From assembly GCF_003428645.1 (NCBI RefSeq), contig NZ_QVQH01000010.1:1-64000 (forward strand): DNA of 64,000 bases. Direction: 5' to 3'. A program made the position numbers and the translations under genes. This DNA is from Geodermatophilus marinus (GTDB lineage: Bacteria; Actinomycetota; Actinomycetes; Mycobacteriales; Geodermatophilaceae). Shown one piece after another: positions 51,999 to 59,507 of this stretch. Under the pieces are notes generated by a model that did not search any database, was not told where the DNA came from, and was given only the letters and a program-made list of their open reading frames with translations. Each line of letters opens with the position of its first letter. Within the stretch, counting starts at the first letter, position 1.

Positions 51999-54900
51999 TC
52001 AGTTCGCCATGTCGACGAAGCGGCTGTAGTGGCCCTGGAAGGCGACGGTGACGTTCGCGGTGGGGCCGTTGCGGTGCTTCACCAGCATGATGTCGGCCTC
52101 GCCGGCCCGTGGGGACTCCTTCTCGTACATGTCCTCGCGGTGGATCATCATCACCATGTCGGCGTCCTGCTCGATGCTGTTGTGGACGACGATGCCCTCG
52201 GCCACGAAGTTGTGCCCACCGAGCACGGTCGCGTCGTAGACCTCCTCGACGGTCCCGGGCTCGATCGAGACGATCTCGTCCCACAGCAGGTCGTTGACGG
52301 CCTGCATCTCCAGGTCGGCGTCCCCGAGGATGACGGCGACGCGTCCCAGCCGCTCCCGGCTCGGCGCACGCCTCCACATGGCGCTGCCGCAGAACGCCGA
52401 CCCCATGGCCGCGGCGAAGGCCCGGTGGCTCATGCCCTTCTCCGCGAGGACGTCCCGGACCCGCTCCCAGACCTGCACCGGGATCGTGTCGACGTTGGTG
52501 TTGGAGGTCTGGGCACGCACGATCTCCAGCAGGCGCTCGGCAGCCTCACCGCGGGCACCGTGGACACCGATCTCACCGAGAAACCTGCGCTGGTCGTCGC
52601 AACCGCTGATGTCCAGCGTCCAGCCGTCGCGGTAGCCGGCCTTCCGGGTCCGTCGGATCCGGCAGGAGATGCCGAAGCGCAGCAGGAGCCGGGAGGTGTC
52701 ATCGACGAGCTGCCGGCTGGTGGAGGCGTAGTACACCCGGCCGCTCCGGCCGTTCTTGTTCACCGTGACGGAACCGTCGGTGGCCCACAGATGGCGCAGG
52801 AACAGCGCGATCTGCTTCTTCGGGAGGGAGAACACCTGCTCGGGGACGAACTTCTCGTGGCTGCGCAGCCCGAAGAGTCCGAGCTCGTCCAGCCACGCGG
52901 TGACCGGATTGCGCCGGCCGTGCGTCAAGGGGAACGGAGCGCGGAGCCGCAGCGAGGTGCACCGCGCCGCGGCGTGCTCGTCGCGCACCGCCACGATGCC
53001 GAAGTGCAGGGCCGCGGTCGTGACCGCACGCAGGTTGGCCTCGTCGACGGACGCGTACCGCAACGGCTGCCGCTTCACGAAGCTGCCATCACCGATGAGG
53101 TGCGCCAGGAGGACGACCTTTTCGTCCTCCCACACCGTCATGCGGTCAGGCCCGGGCACGTGCCGCGGCACGGCGATGCGGTCGCCGGGTGACAGCTCCC
53201 CCAGCGGACGGAAGCCGTCGTAGGTGAGGAACGGGTGGTTGGCGGTCGCGCGAACCCTCTTGCCCGAGGACGTCGTGAGCTGGAGGACCTGCTTGCGGCC
53301 CGTCGAGAAGACGTGGGTCAGGTGCCGGCGGACGTAGCGGAGATTGTCGTCGAGCGCCCAGACGGGAACGTCGGTGGCGCCCGACTCGAACAGCTCGCCC
53401 ATCGTCGTCTCGGCGCCCGTGTCGGCGCGCAGGATGCGGGTCTCCGCCGGCAGGCATCCCGACTCGCGAAGGTCCGACAGCATCGGCTTCTTGTCCTGGC
53501 GCTGCTCGGATCCGCGGTTGAGCTGCGACATGGCGATGACCGGGACCTCGAGCTCCTTGGCGAGCAGCTTGAGCGCCCGGGAGAACTCGGAGACCTCCTG
53601 CTGGCGGCTCTCGACCCGCTTGCCGGACGTCATGAGCTGGAGGTAGTCGATGACCACGAGCTTGAGGTCGTTGCGCTGCTTGAGCCGCCGCGCCTTGGCC
53701 CGGATCTCCATCATCGTCATGTTCGGCGAGTCGTCGATGTAGAGCGGGGCGTCGGCGATCTCGCCCATCCGGCGGGCCAGCCGGGACCAGTCCTCGTCCG
53801 AGAGCGTGCCCGCGCGCATGTGGTGCAGCGGCACCTTCGCCTCGGCCGACAGCAACCGCATGGTGATCTCGTGCTTGCTCATCTCGAGCGAGAAGATCAC
53901 CGCCGGCAGCTGGTGCTTGACCGTGGCCGACCGGGCGATGTCCAACCCGAGGGTCGAGTTGTGCGTCGGGATGAAGCTCCGACCGGCGAGGAAGAGGTGG
54001 TCCGCGGCGTCCACCTGGATGCACCGCACGGGGACGCTCCCGATCGGCCGGACATCCGTGATGAAACGGACCCCGCGGGCGGTGTAGGTCCGCGCCCCCC
54101 GCTCCTTGTGCAGGAGCTTCTTGCGCTCGAGCCGGAACACCTCGTCGTCGGTGCTGAAGGTCAGGGTGTAGCAGGTGGACGACTCCTCGCTGCGGCCCCG
54201 GACGGGCCTGCGGGTCATCCGGACCCGGTGACCGAGGCCGGCGATGAGCTCACGGGCGTCCTCGGCCAGCCGCCGGTTGGTCACCGCCAATTGCACGACG
54301 CCGCTGGGCGCCACCGTGCCGTCGGTGTCCAGGAGGCCTGCCAGCAGGGCCCGTCGCTGGGCCGCTGAGGACCGCAGGTAGGCGGCCGGGATGTGCTCGT
54401 CCCCGAGGACCCCCAGCGTGCGGAGGATGCCCGGGACGGTGTCGTGGTGGTCGCGGCAGGCCTGGCACTGCACCAGGCCGGCCGAGGGGCCGCCGCAGTC
54501 CGGGCACGTGGCGGGGCGGCCGACCCCACCGCTGGCACGCAGCCGACCACCGCACGTCCTGCCGCAGGTCTGCACCTGCGACGTCCTCGGCACGAACGAC
54601 TCGCCGCACATCGGGCACGGGCGCGCGGTGACGGACGGCCGCGCCAGGAGCCGCAGCGAGTACCGGCGGTCGGCACCGGTCGGCTCGACGACGAGACCGT
54701 CAGCCTCGATGTGCACGGCGATCTCGGGCTCATCCCCCGTGAAGTGGGCGGCCCGGGACGTCCCGCCGCCCAGCCACACACCCAGCGCGTACGGCGGGAG
54801 CGGGAGGTCGGCCTCCGGCAGGTCCAGCGGCGCGGCGTTGGTCACCGAGTGGTTGAGCCGGGGGTCCTCGGTGGCGCAGCGGACGGTGCGGGCGATCTCC

Positions 54901-55886
54901 TCCGTCGTACGGACGCAGGCGGAGGTGCGCTGGTTGCGGTTGCGGCCCGCGGCCGCCTGCTGGGCGGAGCGGCGGCCGGCACGGGTCTCGGTCAGCCACT
55001 GGTGCTGGGCGTCGGCCACGATCACCGAGCCGTCGGAGAAGTGCACCTCGTAGCAGGGGCGGCCGGTCAACGCCTCGGTGGCGGCCACGACCGTCGTCGG
55101 ACGGCCGTCGGAGCCCATCACCCGGTCGCCGACGCGGACCTCGCCCATCGTCGTCCAACCGGTCGGCGTGGCGATCGGGGTGTCGAGGGCCAGGGCCTTG
55201 CCCACACCGGGGCGGGCCGCGATGACGACCATCTGCCCGGCCTGCAGGCCGTTGGTGAGCTCGTCGAGGTCGCGGATGCCGGTGGGGACGCCGCGGGCCG
55301 TGCCACCGCGGGAGGCGATCGCGTCCAGCTCGTCCATCGTCGGCTGCAGGACGTCCTCGAGGCGCGAGTAGTCCTCGCTCATCCGCTTCTCGGTGACGTC
55401 GTAGATCTCCTGCTGGGCGCGGTCGACGATGTCGTCGACGTCCCCCCGCCCGCCGGCGGCCCCGTACCCGAGCTGGACGACGCGGGTGCCGGCCTCCACC
55501 AGCCGCCGCAGCACGGCCTGCTCGGCCACGATGGCGGCGTAGTAGCCGGCGTTGGCGGCCGTGGGCGTCGACTGGATGAGCGTGTGCAGGTAGACCGCGC
55601 CGCCCATCTTGGACAGCTGGTCGGTGCGGTTGAGCTCGGCGGCCACGGTGATGGCGTCGGCGGGTTCGCCGCGGCCGTACAGGTCCAGGACGCAGTCGTA
55701 GATCACCTGGTGGGCCGGACGGTAGAAGTCCGCGCCCTGCAGGACCTCGACGACGTCGGCGATCGCGTCCTTGCTCAGCAGCATGCCGCCGAGCACCGAC
55801 TGCTCCGCCGCGACGTCCTGCGGCGGCTGCCGGTCGTACTCCGGCGCCGTCGGGGACGGTCGGCTGAACTCGTCGGCCACCGCCAC
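51999..55886 (-). CDS. dnaB: Replicative DNA helicase DnaB containing two inteins
   Basis: The replication-fork helicase. The frame encodes 1295 residues; removing the two inteins leaves 456, the normal DnaB length. The extein pieces read PQDVAAEQSVLGGMLLS (N-terminal domain), MVVIAARPGVGK|STLGLDIA (Walker A split by intein 1), LVVIDYLQLM (Walker B) and MLSDLRESG|SIEQDADMVM (split by intein 2). Splicing is needed for function. I chose the GTG at 55886 because GGAGGA precedes it; the GTG at 55904 would add six residues. A LexA-like box and a DnaA box lie in its leader. In M. tuberculosis dnaB also carries an intein and lies in the same gene order. Confidence 0.95.
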   Translation of the reverse strand: MAVADEFSRPSPTAPEYDRQPPQDVAAEQSVLGGMLLSKDAIADVVEVLQGADFYRPAHQVIYDCVLDLYGRGEPADAITVAAELNRTDQLSKMGGAVYLHTLIQSTPTAANAGYYAAIVAEQAVLRRLVEAGTRVVQLGYGAAGGRGDVDDIVDRAQQEIYDVTEKRMSEDYSRLEDVLQPTMDELDAIASRGGTARGVPTGIRDLDELTNGLQAGQMVVIAARPGVGKALALDTPIATPTGWTTMGEVRVGDRVMGSDGRPTTVVAATEALTGRPCYEVHFSDGSVIVADAQHQWLTETRAGRRSAQQAAAGRNRNQRTSACVRTTEEIARTVRCATEDPRLNHSVTNAAPLDLPEADLPLPPYALGVWLGGGTSRAAHFTGDEPEIAVHIEADGLVVEPTGADRRYSLRLLARPSVTARPCPMCGESFVPRTSQVQTCGRTCGGRLRASGGVGRPATCPDCGGPSAGLVQCQACRDHHDTVPGILRTLGVLGDEHIPAAYLRSSAAQRRALLAGLLDTDGTVAPSGVVQLAVTNRRLAEDARELIAGLGHRVRMTRRPVRGRSEESSTCYTLTFSTDDEVFRLERKKLLHKERGARTYTARGVRFITDVRPIGSVPVRCIQVDAADHLFLAGRSFIPTHNSTLGLDIARSATVKHQLPAVIFSLEMSKHEITMRLLSAEAKVPLHHMRAGTLSDEDWSRLARRMGEIADAPLYIDDSPNMTMMEIRAKARRLKQRNDLKLVVIDYLQLMTSGKRVESRQQEVSEFSRALKLLAKELEVPVIAMSQLNRGSEQRQDKKPMLSDLRESGCLPAETRILRADTGAETTMGELFESGATDVPVWALDDNLRYVRRHLTHVFSTGRKQVLQLTTSSGKRVRATANHPFLTYDGFRPLGELSPGDRIAVPRHVPGPDRMTVWEDEKVVLLAHLIGDGSFVKRQPLRYASVDEANLRAVTTAALHFGIVAVRDEHAAARCTSLRLRAPFPLTHGRRNPVTAWLDELGLFGLRSHEKFVPEQVFSLPKKQIALFLRHLWATDGSVTVNKNGRSGRVYYASTSRQLVDDTSRLLLRFGISCRIRRTRKAGYRDGWTLDISGCDDQRRFLGEIGVHGARGEAAERLLEIVRAQTSNTNVDTIPVQVWERVRDVLAEKGMSHRAFAAAMGSAFCGSAMWRRAPSRERLGRVAVILGDADLEMQAVNDLLWDEIVSIEPGTVEEVYDATVLGGHNFVAEGIVVHNSIEQDADMVMMIHREDMYEKESPRAGEADIMLVKHRNGPTANVTVAFQGHYSRFVDMAN
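52179..53456 (-). mobile_element. DnaB intein 2 (class 1, LAGLIDADG endonuclease)
   Basis: 426 residues, inserted between LSDLRESG and SIEQDAD. It starts with Cys (CLPAETRILRADTG), has the block B TxxH motif in RATANHPFL, and ends GGHNFVAEGIVVHN followed by Ser+1, the standard class 1 splicing residues. Two LAGLIDADG-type motifs, VLLAHLIGDGSF and FLRHLWATDGSV, keep their Asp residues, so the homing endonuclease may be active. Confidence 0.92.
53958..55196 (-). mobile_element. DnaB intein 1 in the P-loop (probable class 3, with zinc ribbons)
   Basis: 413 residues, inserted inside Walker A (GVGK|ST). Its first residue is Ala (ALALDTPIATPTGW), not Cys or Ser. It has the W-C-T set of class 3 inteins: Trp in block B (AQHQWLT), Cys in block F (VRCIQVD) and Thr next to the end (FIPTHN, then Ser+1). 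The endonuclease region has one good LAGLIDADG motif (LLAGLLDTDGT), but the other reads LGVWLGGG with Gly where the catalytic Asp should be. Between them are two four-Cys zinc ribbons (CPMC..CGRTC and CPDC..CQAC). Confidence 0.88.
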
Positions 55887-55982
55887 GGTGGTTCCTCCAT
55901 CCACTCACGGCGCACCCGCGCGAGGCCCCGGTCGAGGGACCGGGGCCTGGTGGGGGAAGCACCAGAACGCTGCACACCTGAC

Positions 55983-55998
55983 TCGAACGTGCGTTCGG
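55983..55998 (-). promoter_or_regulatory. LexA (SOS) box upstream of dnaB
   Basis: TCGAACGTGCGTTCGG matches the actinobacterial SOS box TCGAAC-N4-GTTCGA at 11 of 12 half-site positions. It lies about 100 bases before the dnaB start codon, near a TAGCAAT that could be part of a promoter. Confidence 0.6.
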
Positions 55999-56111
55999 GT
56001 CATTGCTACCCCGGGGCACCGACGGAACGTGCCGGCCAGGGGAGCAGGGAGGACGTTAGGAACGGCGGACGGACCAGTCCAACACCGGTGTGCACCCGGT
56101 TCTGCACAACT

Positions 56112-56120
56112 TGTGGACAA
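56112..56120 (-). promoter_or_regulatory. DnaA box in the dnaB leader
   Basis: The minus strand reads TTGTCCACA, a perfect actinobacterial DnaA box. Looser variants (TTGTGCAGA, TGTGTCCAC, CCGTCCACA) lie within 120 bases. A CATGTCGACATG palindrome is at 56136-56147. Confidence 0.5.
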
Positions 56121-56373
56121 GTCGGTGGACACACGCATGTCGACATGTGGAGACAGCGGGGGAACCAGCGGGGAGATCCGGGCCGTCCCCCGCCTGACCT
56201 GCGCGGAGGCTGCCCACCGGGTGTGGACGGGAGAAATACCGGAGAAATGCCGGTGTCGCGCTCCCGGCGTGTCGCGGGGTCGCCGCACCCGTCCCAGCCG
56301 TCCCACGTCCACAGGCGCACCGAGGTCCCCGCCCCTGGTCGCCGGGTCGGCCCGCGGTCCCCGGCCCCCTCCT

Positions 56374-56447
56374 CCGTGATCATGGGGATGTGGCCGGCCA
56401 CCGCGGCGTGTCGGTGCGTGTCCCCGGCAAGAACCCCATGATCACGG
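56374..56447. repeat. Large inverted repeat with CCGTGATCATGGGG arms
   Basis: CCGTGATCATGGGG (56374-56387) and CCCCATGATCACGG (56434-56447) are perfect 14-bp inverted arms with a 46-base loop. The arm core GATCATGGGG also occurs alone near 39405. It lies in the 735-base gap between dnaB and rplI, which has no gene I can support. Confidence 0.75.
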
Positions 56448-56475
56448 CCAAGGGGCGCTGCGACCCCGGAACGCC

Positions 56476-56511
56476 GCGAGGGGCGCCGGACCGCAGTCCG
56501 ACGCCCCTCGC
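56476..56511 (-). terminator. Hairpin between rplI and dnaB (third of a series)
   Basis: GCGAGGGGCG pairs with CGCCCCTCGC. After a two-base mismatch an inner GGAC/GTCC closes a 4-base loop. Downstream of rplI on the minus strand. Confidence 0.6.
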
Positions 56512-56528
56512 GAGCGCTGTGCTCCTCT

Positions 56529-56562
56529 CCCACCCCGCCGCGGGCCTGTGCGGCGGGGTGGG
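56529..56562 (-). terminator. Hairpin between rplI and dnaB (second of a series)
   Basis: A perfect 13-bp stem CCCACCCCGCCGC/GCGGCGGGGTGGG with an 8-base loop, 60 bases past the rplI stop. The best terminator candidate for the ribosomal operon. Confidence 0.65.
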
Positions 56563-56580
56563 AGTGCGCCCCGTCCCGGG

Positions 56581-56607
56581 CTCACCCCGTCGCGTGCGAG
56601 GGGTGAG
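56581..56607 (-). repeat. CTCACCCC/GGGGTGAG hairpin, copy 1, just after rplI
   Basis: CTCACCCC and GGGGTGAG arms enclose GTCGCGTGCGA. The same arms enclose GAGCGTGCGA in two copies at 57418 and 57469, and GAGGAC follows all three, so this is a dispersed element. Here it also is the first hairpin after the rplI stop. Confidence 0.7.
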
Positions 56608-56621
56608 GAGGACGGGTCCGC

Positions 56622-57077
56622 TCAGCCTGCGACGACCTCGATCGCCAGCTGGGCGGTGACCTCCGGGTGCACCCGCACGGTGACGGTGTGCTGGCCGGTG
56701 GTCTTGATGCTGCTCGGCAGCTCGATGCGGCGGCGGTCCAGCTCCGGGCCGCCGGCCGCGGTCACGGCGTTGGCGACGTCGGCGGTGGTCACCCGGCCGA
56801 ACAGCCGGCCACCCTGGCCGGCCCGCGCCGGCACCCGCACGGTCAGCCCGGAGAGGCGGCCGGCCACGGACTGCGCCTCGTCGAGCGAGCGCACGTCGCG
56901 CGCCGCGCGCGCCCGGCGCAGCGACTCGACCTGCTTCTCGGCACCGCGGGTGGCGACGATGGCCAGGCCGCGGGGCAGGAGGTAGTTGCGGGCGTAACCG
57001 CCCTTGACCTCCACCGTGTCACCGGAGGACCCGAGGCCGGTGACCTCCTGCGTCAGGATCAGCTTCTGGGTGCTCAT
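56622..57077 (-). CDS. rplI: 50S ribosomal protein L9
   Basis: 151 residues. It begins [20 protein letters not shown] and has the L9 signature [17 protein letters not shown], a long connecting helix and the C-terminal domain with [16 protein letters not shown]. It binds 23S rRNA. Two bases separate it from rpsR; it is the last gene of the rpsF-ssb-rpsR-rplI operon and is followed by a series of hairpins. Confidence 0.97.
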   Translation of the reverse strand: MSTQKLILTQEVTGLGSSGDTVEVKGGYARNYLLPRGLAIVATRGAEKQVESLRRARAARDVRSLDEAQSVAGRLSGLTVRVPARAGQGGRLFGRVTTADVANAVTAAGGPELDRRRIELPSSIKTTGQHTVTVRVHPEVTAQLAIEVVAG

Positions 57078-57079
57078 GG

Positions 57080-57316
57080 TCAGCGCGCCGTCGAGGTGTA
57101 GGGCAGCAGGGCCATCTCACGGCTGTTCTTCACGGCCGTGGCGACGTCCCGCTGGTGCTGGCTGCAGTTGCCGCTCACGCGGCGGGCACGGATCTTGCCG
57201 CGGTCGGAGATGAACTTCCGCAGCAGGGTCGTGTCCTTGTAGTCGACGTAGGTCGCCTTGTCCTTGCAGAACTGGCAGACCTTCTTCTTGGGCTTGCGGA
57301 TCGGGGGCTTGGCCAC
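57080..57316 (-). CDS. rpsR: 30S ribosomal protein S18, zinc-binding form
   Basis: 78 residues. The N-terminus has a CQFC pair and a later Cys (SGNCSQHQ), the Cys-containing form of S18. The signature [18 protein letters not shown] is followed by [19 protein letters not shown]. It binds S6 in the small subunit. Many actinobacteria have a second Cys-free copy used when zinc is scarce; none is seen here. Confidence 0.97.
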   Translation of the reverse strand: MAKPPIRKPKKKVCQFCKDKATYVDYKDTTLLRKFISDRGKIRARRVSGNCSQHQRDVATAVKNSREMALLPYTSTAR

Positions 57317-57399
57317 CGGGGTCCTCCAGGGAGAAGAGGTTCAGTACGAACGGAGTGGCCCCTCTGCAGGGTTCCCGCGGAGCGGGCTGCGGGGGCAAG

Positions 57400-57510
57400 G
57401 GCGGCCCCGTCCAGAGGCTCACCCCGAGCGTGCGAGGGGTGAGGAGGACGGGCGGCCCCGTCCAGAGGCTCACCCCGAGCGTGCGAGGGGTGAGGAGGAC
57501 GGGCGGCCCC
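57400..57510. repeat. Tandem repeat, 51-bp unit, two full copies, each with a CTCACCCC hairpin
   Basis: Copy 1 is 57400-57450 and copy 2 is 57451-57501, nearly identical, with the first bases of a third copy after them. Each holds CTCACCCC-GAGCGTGCGA-GGGGTGAG (57418-57443 and 57469-57494). The flanks also resemble each other: CTGCAGGG followed by CCCGCG occurs on both sides. It lies inside the ribosomal operon between rpsR and ssb, in the 247-base gap. Confidence 0.85.
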
Positions 57511-57563
57511 GCTGCAGGGTCCCGCGCCGAGCGGAGCGAGGCGTGGGGGGCAGCGGGGTCCTT

Positions 57564-58046
57564 CTAGAAGGGCGGCTCGTCGGACGACGACGCGGGGGTC
57601 GACCACGGGTCGCTGGACCCGCCGCCCCCGAAGCCGCCGCCACCGCCGCCGCCGAAGCCACCACCGCCACCGCCGTCACCGCGGGAGGCCTTGGTGACCT
57701 TCGCGGTGGCGTAGCGGAGCGAGGGGCCGATCTCGTCGACCTCGAGCTCGACGACGGTGCGCTTCTCGCCCTCCTTCGTCTCGAACGACCGCTGCTTGAG
57801 CCGGCCGGAGACGATCACCCGCGAACCGCGGGTCAGCGACTCGGCGACGTTCTCCGCCGCCTGCCGCCACACGTTGCAGCGCAGGAAGAGCGCCTCGCCG
57901 TCCTTCCACTCCTGCGACTGCCGGTCGAAGGTCCGCGGCGTCGAGGCGACGGTGAAGTTGGCGACCGCGGCACCCGACGGCGTGAAGCGCAGCTCCGGGT
58001 CCGACGTCAGGTTGCCGATGACGGTGATGACGGTCTCGCCGGCCAT
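57564..58046 (-). CDS. ssb: Single-stranded DNA-binding protein
   Basis: 160 residues. OB-fold (about 1-115) with [39 protein letters not shown] and [18 protein letters not shown], then a Gly-rich flexible linker with [11 protein letters not shown] runs, and the acidic tip DEPPF that recruits partner proteins. Coats single-stranded DNA in replication and repair. The ATG is two bases after the rpsF stop. Confidence 0.96.
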   Translation of the reverse strand: MAGETVITVIGNLTSDPELRFTPSGAAVANFTVASTPRTFDRQSQEWKDGEALFLRCNVWRQAAENVAESLTRGSRVIVSGRLKQRSFETKEGEKRTVVELEVDEIGPSLRYATAKVTKASRGDGGGGGGFGGGGGGGFGGGGSSDPWSTPASSSDEPPF

Positions 58047-58048
58047 GC

Positions 58049-58336
58049 TCAGTGGACCTCGGGCCGGATCAGCTTGGTGCGCAGGACCGACTCGTTGAGG
58101 TTGAGCTGGCGGTCGAGCTCGGCCACCGCGGCCGGGGTCGCCTGGATGTCGACGACGGCGTAGATGCCCTCGATCTGCTTGTTGATCTCGTAGGCCAGCC
58201 GGCGACGGCCCCAGATCTCGGTCTTCACGGTGCCACCGGAGTTGGTGACCACGGTGAGGAACCGGTCGAGGGAGGGCGCGATCGTGCGCTCCTCCAGGTC
58301 GGGGTCGAGGATGACCATCAGTTCGTAGTGACGCAC
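58049..58336 (-). CDS. rpsF: 30S ribosomal protein S6
   Basis: 95 residues with the S6 ferredoxin-like fold: [15 protein letters not shown], then the [20 protein letters not shown] segment and the end [16 protein letters not shown]. First gene of the rpsF-ssb-rpsR-rplI operon; the start GTG has GAGGAGG upstream. Partner of S18, encoded two genes later. Confidence 0.97.
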   Translation of the reverse strand: MRHYELMVILDPDLEERTIAPSLDRFLTVVTNSGGTVKTEIWGRRRLAYEINKQIEGIYAVVDIQATPAAVAELDRQLNLNESVLRTKLIRPEVH

Positions 58337-58365
58337 GGAGAACCCCACCTCCTCTGGTCTGGGCG

Positions 58366-58384
58366 GCTGCAGTCGGTCTGCAGC
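58366..58384 (-). promoter_or_regulatory. Leader hairpin upstream of rpsF
   Basis: A perfect 7-bp stem GCTGCAG/CTGCAGC with the loop ACCGA on the transcribed strand, 30 bases upstream of the rpsF start. An S6:S18 autoregulatory mRNA motif with a bulged CCG is known for this operon in several bacteria. The CCG in this loop fits that idea, but the match is incomplete. Confidence 0.35.
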
Positions 58385-58513
58385 AGGAGGGTCGTACACG
58401 CGTCGCGCGCCCCACCCGGGCGGACCGGGGGAACGCGCTCGGTCCAGCGTACACGCGCGCCCGGGGGGCGACGGCCGGCGTCCGCGACCGGCGGGACCGT
58501 CCGCCCCGCGAAC

Positions 58514-58519
58514 TAAGGT
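58514..58519 (+). promoter_or_regulatory. -10 element for a leaderless nfo transcript
   Basis: TAAGGT fits TANNNT and is followed by exactly seven bases before the GTG at 58527. No ribosome site is present, as expected for a leaderless transcript. Confidence 0.55.
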
Positions 58520-58526
58520 CGCCGCC

Positions 58527-59357
58527 GTGGCTCCCGCACCCGCCGCCCGGCCCAGCATCGGCGTCCACGTCGGCCCAGGCCTGACCGACGAGAACGAGCT
58601 CGACGACGGCGGCCCGCTGGCCCGGGCCGCCGAGATGGACGCCGACGGTGTCCAGGTCTTCCTGGCCGACCCGCAGGGCTGGACGGCGCCGAAGCCGCGG
58701 CCGGACGCCGACGCCCTGCGCGAGGGCGACGTCGCGGTCGTCGTCCACGCGCCGTACGTGCTCAACGTGGCGACGACGAACAACCGGATCCGCATCCCCA
58801 GCCGCAAGCTGCTGGCCACGCACGCGGAGGCCGCCGCGGCGGTCGGCGCGCTGGGCCTGGTGGTGCACGGCGGGCACGTCCTCGCGAAGGACGACCCGGC
58901 GGCCGGGGTGGACAACTGGCGCAAGACCTTCGCCCGGCAGGCGGAGACCGGGGGGTTCGCCGTCCCGCTCTGGATCGAGAACACCGCCGGCGGCGGCAAC
59001 GCGATGGCCCGCGACCTCGACGCGATCGCCCGGTTGTGGGAGGCCGTGGGGGAGTTCGGCGCCGGGTTCGTGCTCGACACCTGCCACGCCTGGGCGGCCG
59101 GCTGGGACCTCGCCACGGCGGTGGACGACGTCCGTGCCATCACCGGGCGGATCGACCTGGTGCACCTCAACAACAGCCGCGACCCGGCCGGCTCCAGCCG
59201 CGACCGGCACGCCCCGCTGGCCGGCGGGGAGATCCCGACCGAGCTGCTCGTCGAGGTGGCGCGGGCCGCCGGCGGCCCGGTGGTGCTGGAGACGCCGGGG
59301 GACGCCGCCGCCCACGCCGAGGAGGTGGCCGCCCTCCGCGCCGCCCTGTCCGCCTGA
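58527..59357 (+). CDS. nfo: Endonuclease IV family protein (probable AP endonuclease)
   Basis: 276 residues with the TIM-barrel zinc site of endonuclease IV/xylose-isomerase-like enzymes: [43 protein letters not shown] and [19 protein letters not shown]. The last motif with His and Asp residues is diagnostic of endonuclease IV. It would nick DNA at abasic sites in base excision repair. It is convergent with the glycosyltransferase gene; a 30-bp tandem repeat overlaps its stop codon. Confidence 0.85.
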   Translation: MAPAPAARPSIGVHVGPGLTDENELDDGGPLARAAEMDADGVQVFLADPQGWTAPKPRPDADALREGDVAVVVHAPYVLNVATTNNRIRIPSRKLLATHAEAAAAVGALGLVVHGGHVLAKDDPAAGVDNWRKTFARQAETGGFAVPLWIENTAGGGNAMARDLDAIARLWEAVGEFGAGFVLDTCHAWAAGWDLATAVDDVRAITGRIDLVHLNNSRDPAGSSRDRHAPLAGGEIPTELLVEVARAAGGPVVLETPGDAAAHAEEVAALRAALSA

Positions 59358-59445
59358 CCCGGCGGGCGGCCGACGCGCGGGCGCCGACCCGGCGGGCGGC
59401 CGACGTGCGGGCGCCGACCCGGCGGGCGGCCGACGTGCGGGCGCC
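59356..59445 (+). repeat. Tandem repeat, 30-bp unit, three copies, overlapping the nfo stop codon
   Basis: Copies at 59356, 59386 and 59416, each GACCCGGCGGGCGGCCGACG followed by TGCGGGCGCC or CGCGGGCGCC. The first copy begins with the last two bases of the nfo TGA stop. Confidence 0.85.
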
Positions 59446-59457
59446 GGCGCGCGGAAG

Positions 59458-59507
59458 AGGAAGCTACGCCCGTGTCCGGCGGCGCCTGACGCAGGAACAG
59501 CTTCCTA
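59458..59507 (-). repeat. Palindromic element with AGGAAGCT arms, copy 2
   Basis: AGGAAGCT (59458-59465) and AGCTTCCT (59499-59506) form an 8-bp stem. Read on the minus strand it begins ATAGGAAGCTGTTCC, matching the element at 4910. Its TAG is the stop codon of the glycosyltransferase gene, so here it can act as that gene's terminator. Confidence 0.6.

Noticed and set aside
51999..55886. A helicase-endonuclease fusion or frameshift in dnaB
   Set aside because: The long insertions have exact intein borders (HN followed by Ser) and the joined extein gives a standard DnaB.
55887..56621. A tRNA or small gene in the dnaB-rplI gap
   Set aside because: No cloverleaf, TψC-like GGTTCGA arrangement or frame with normal coding bias was seen; the short frames here look like noise.
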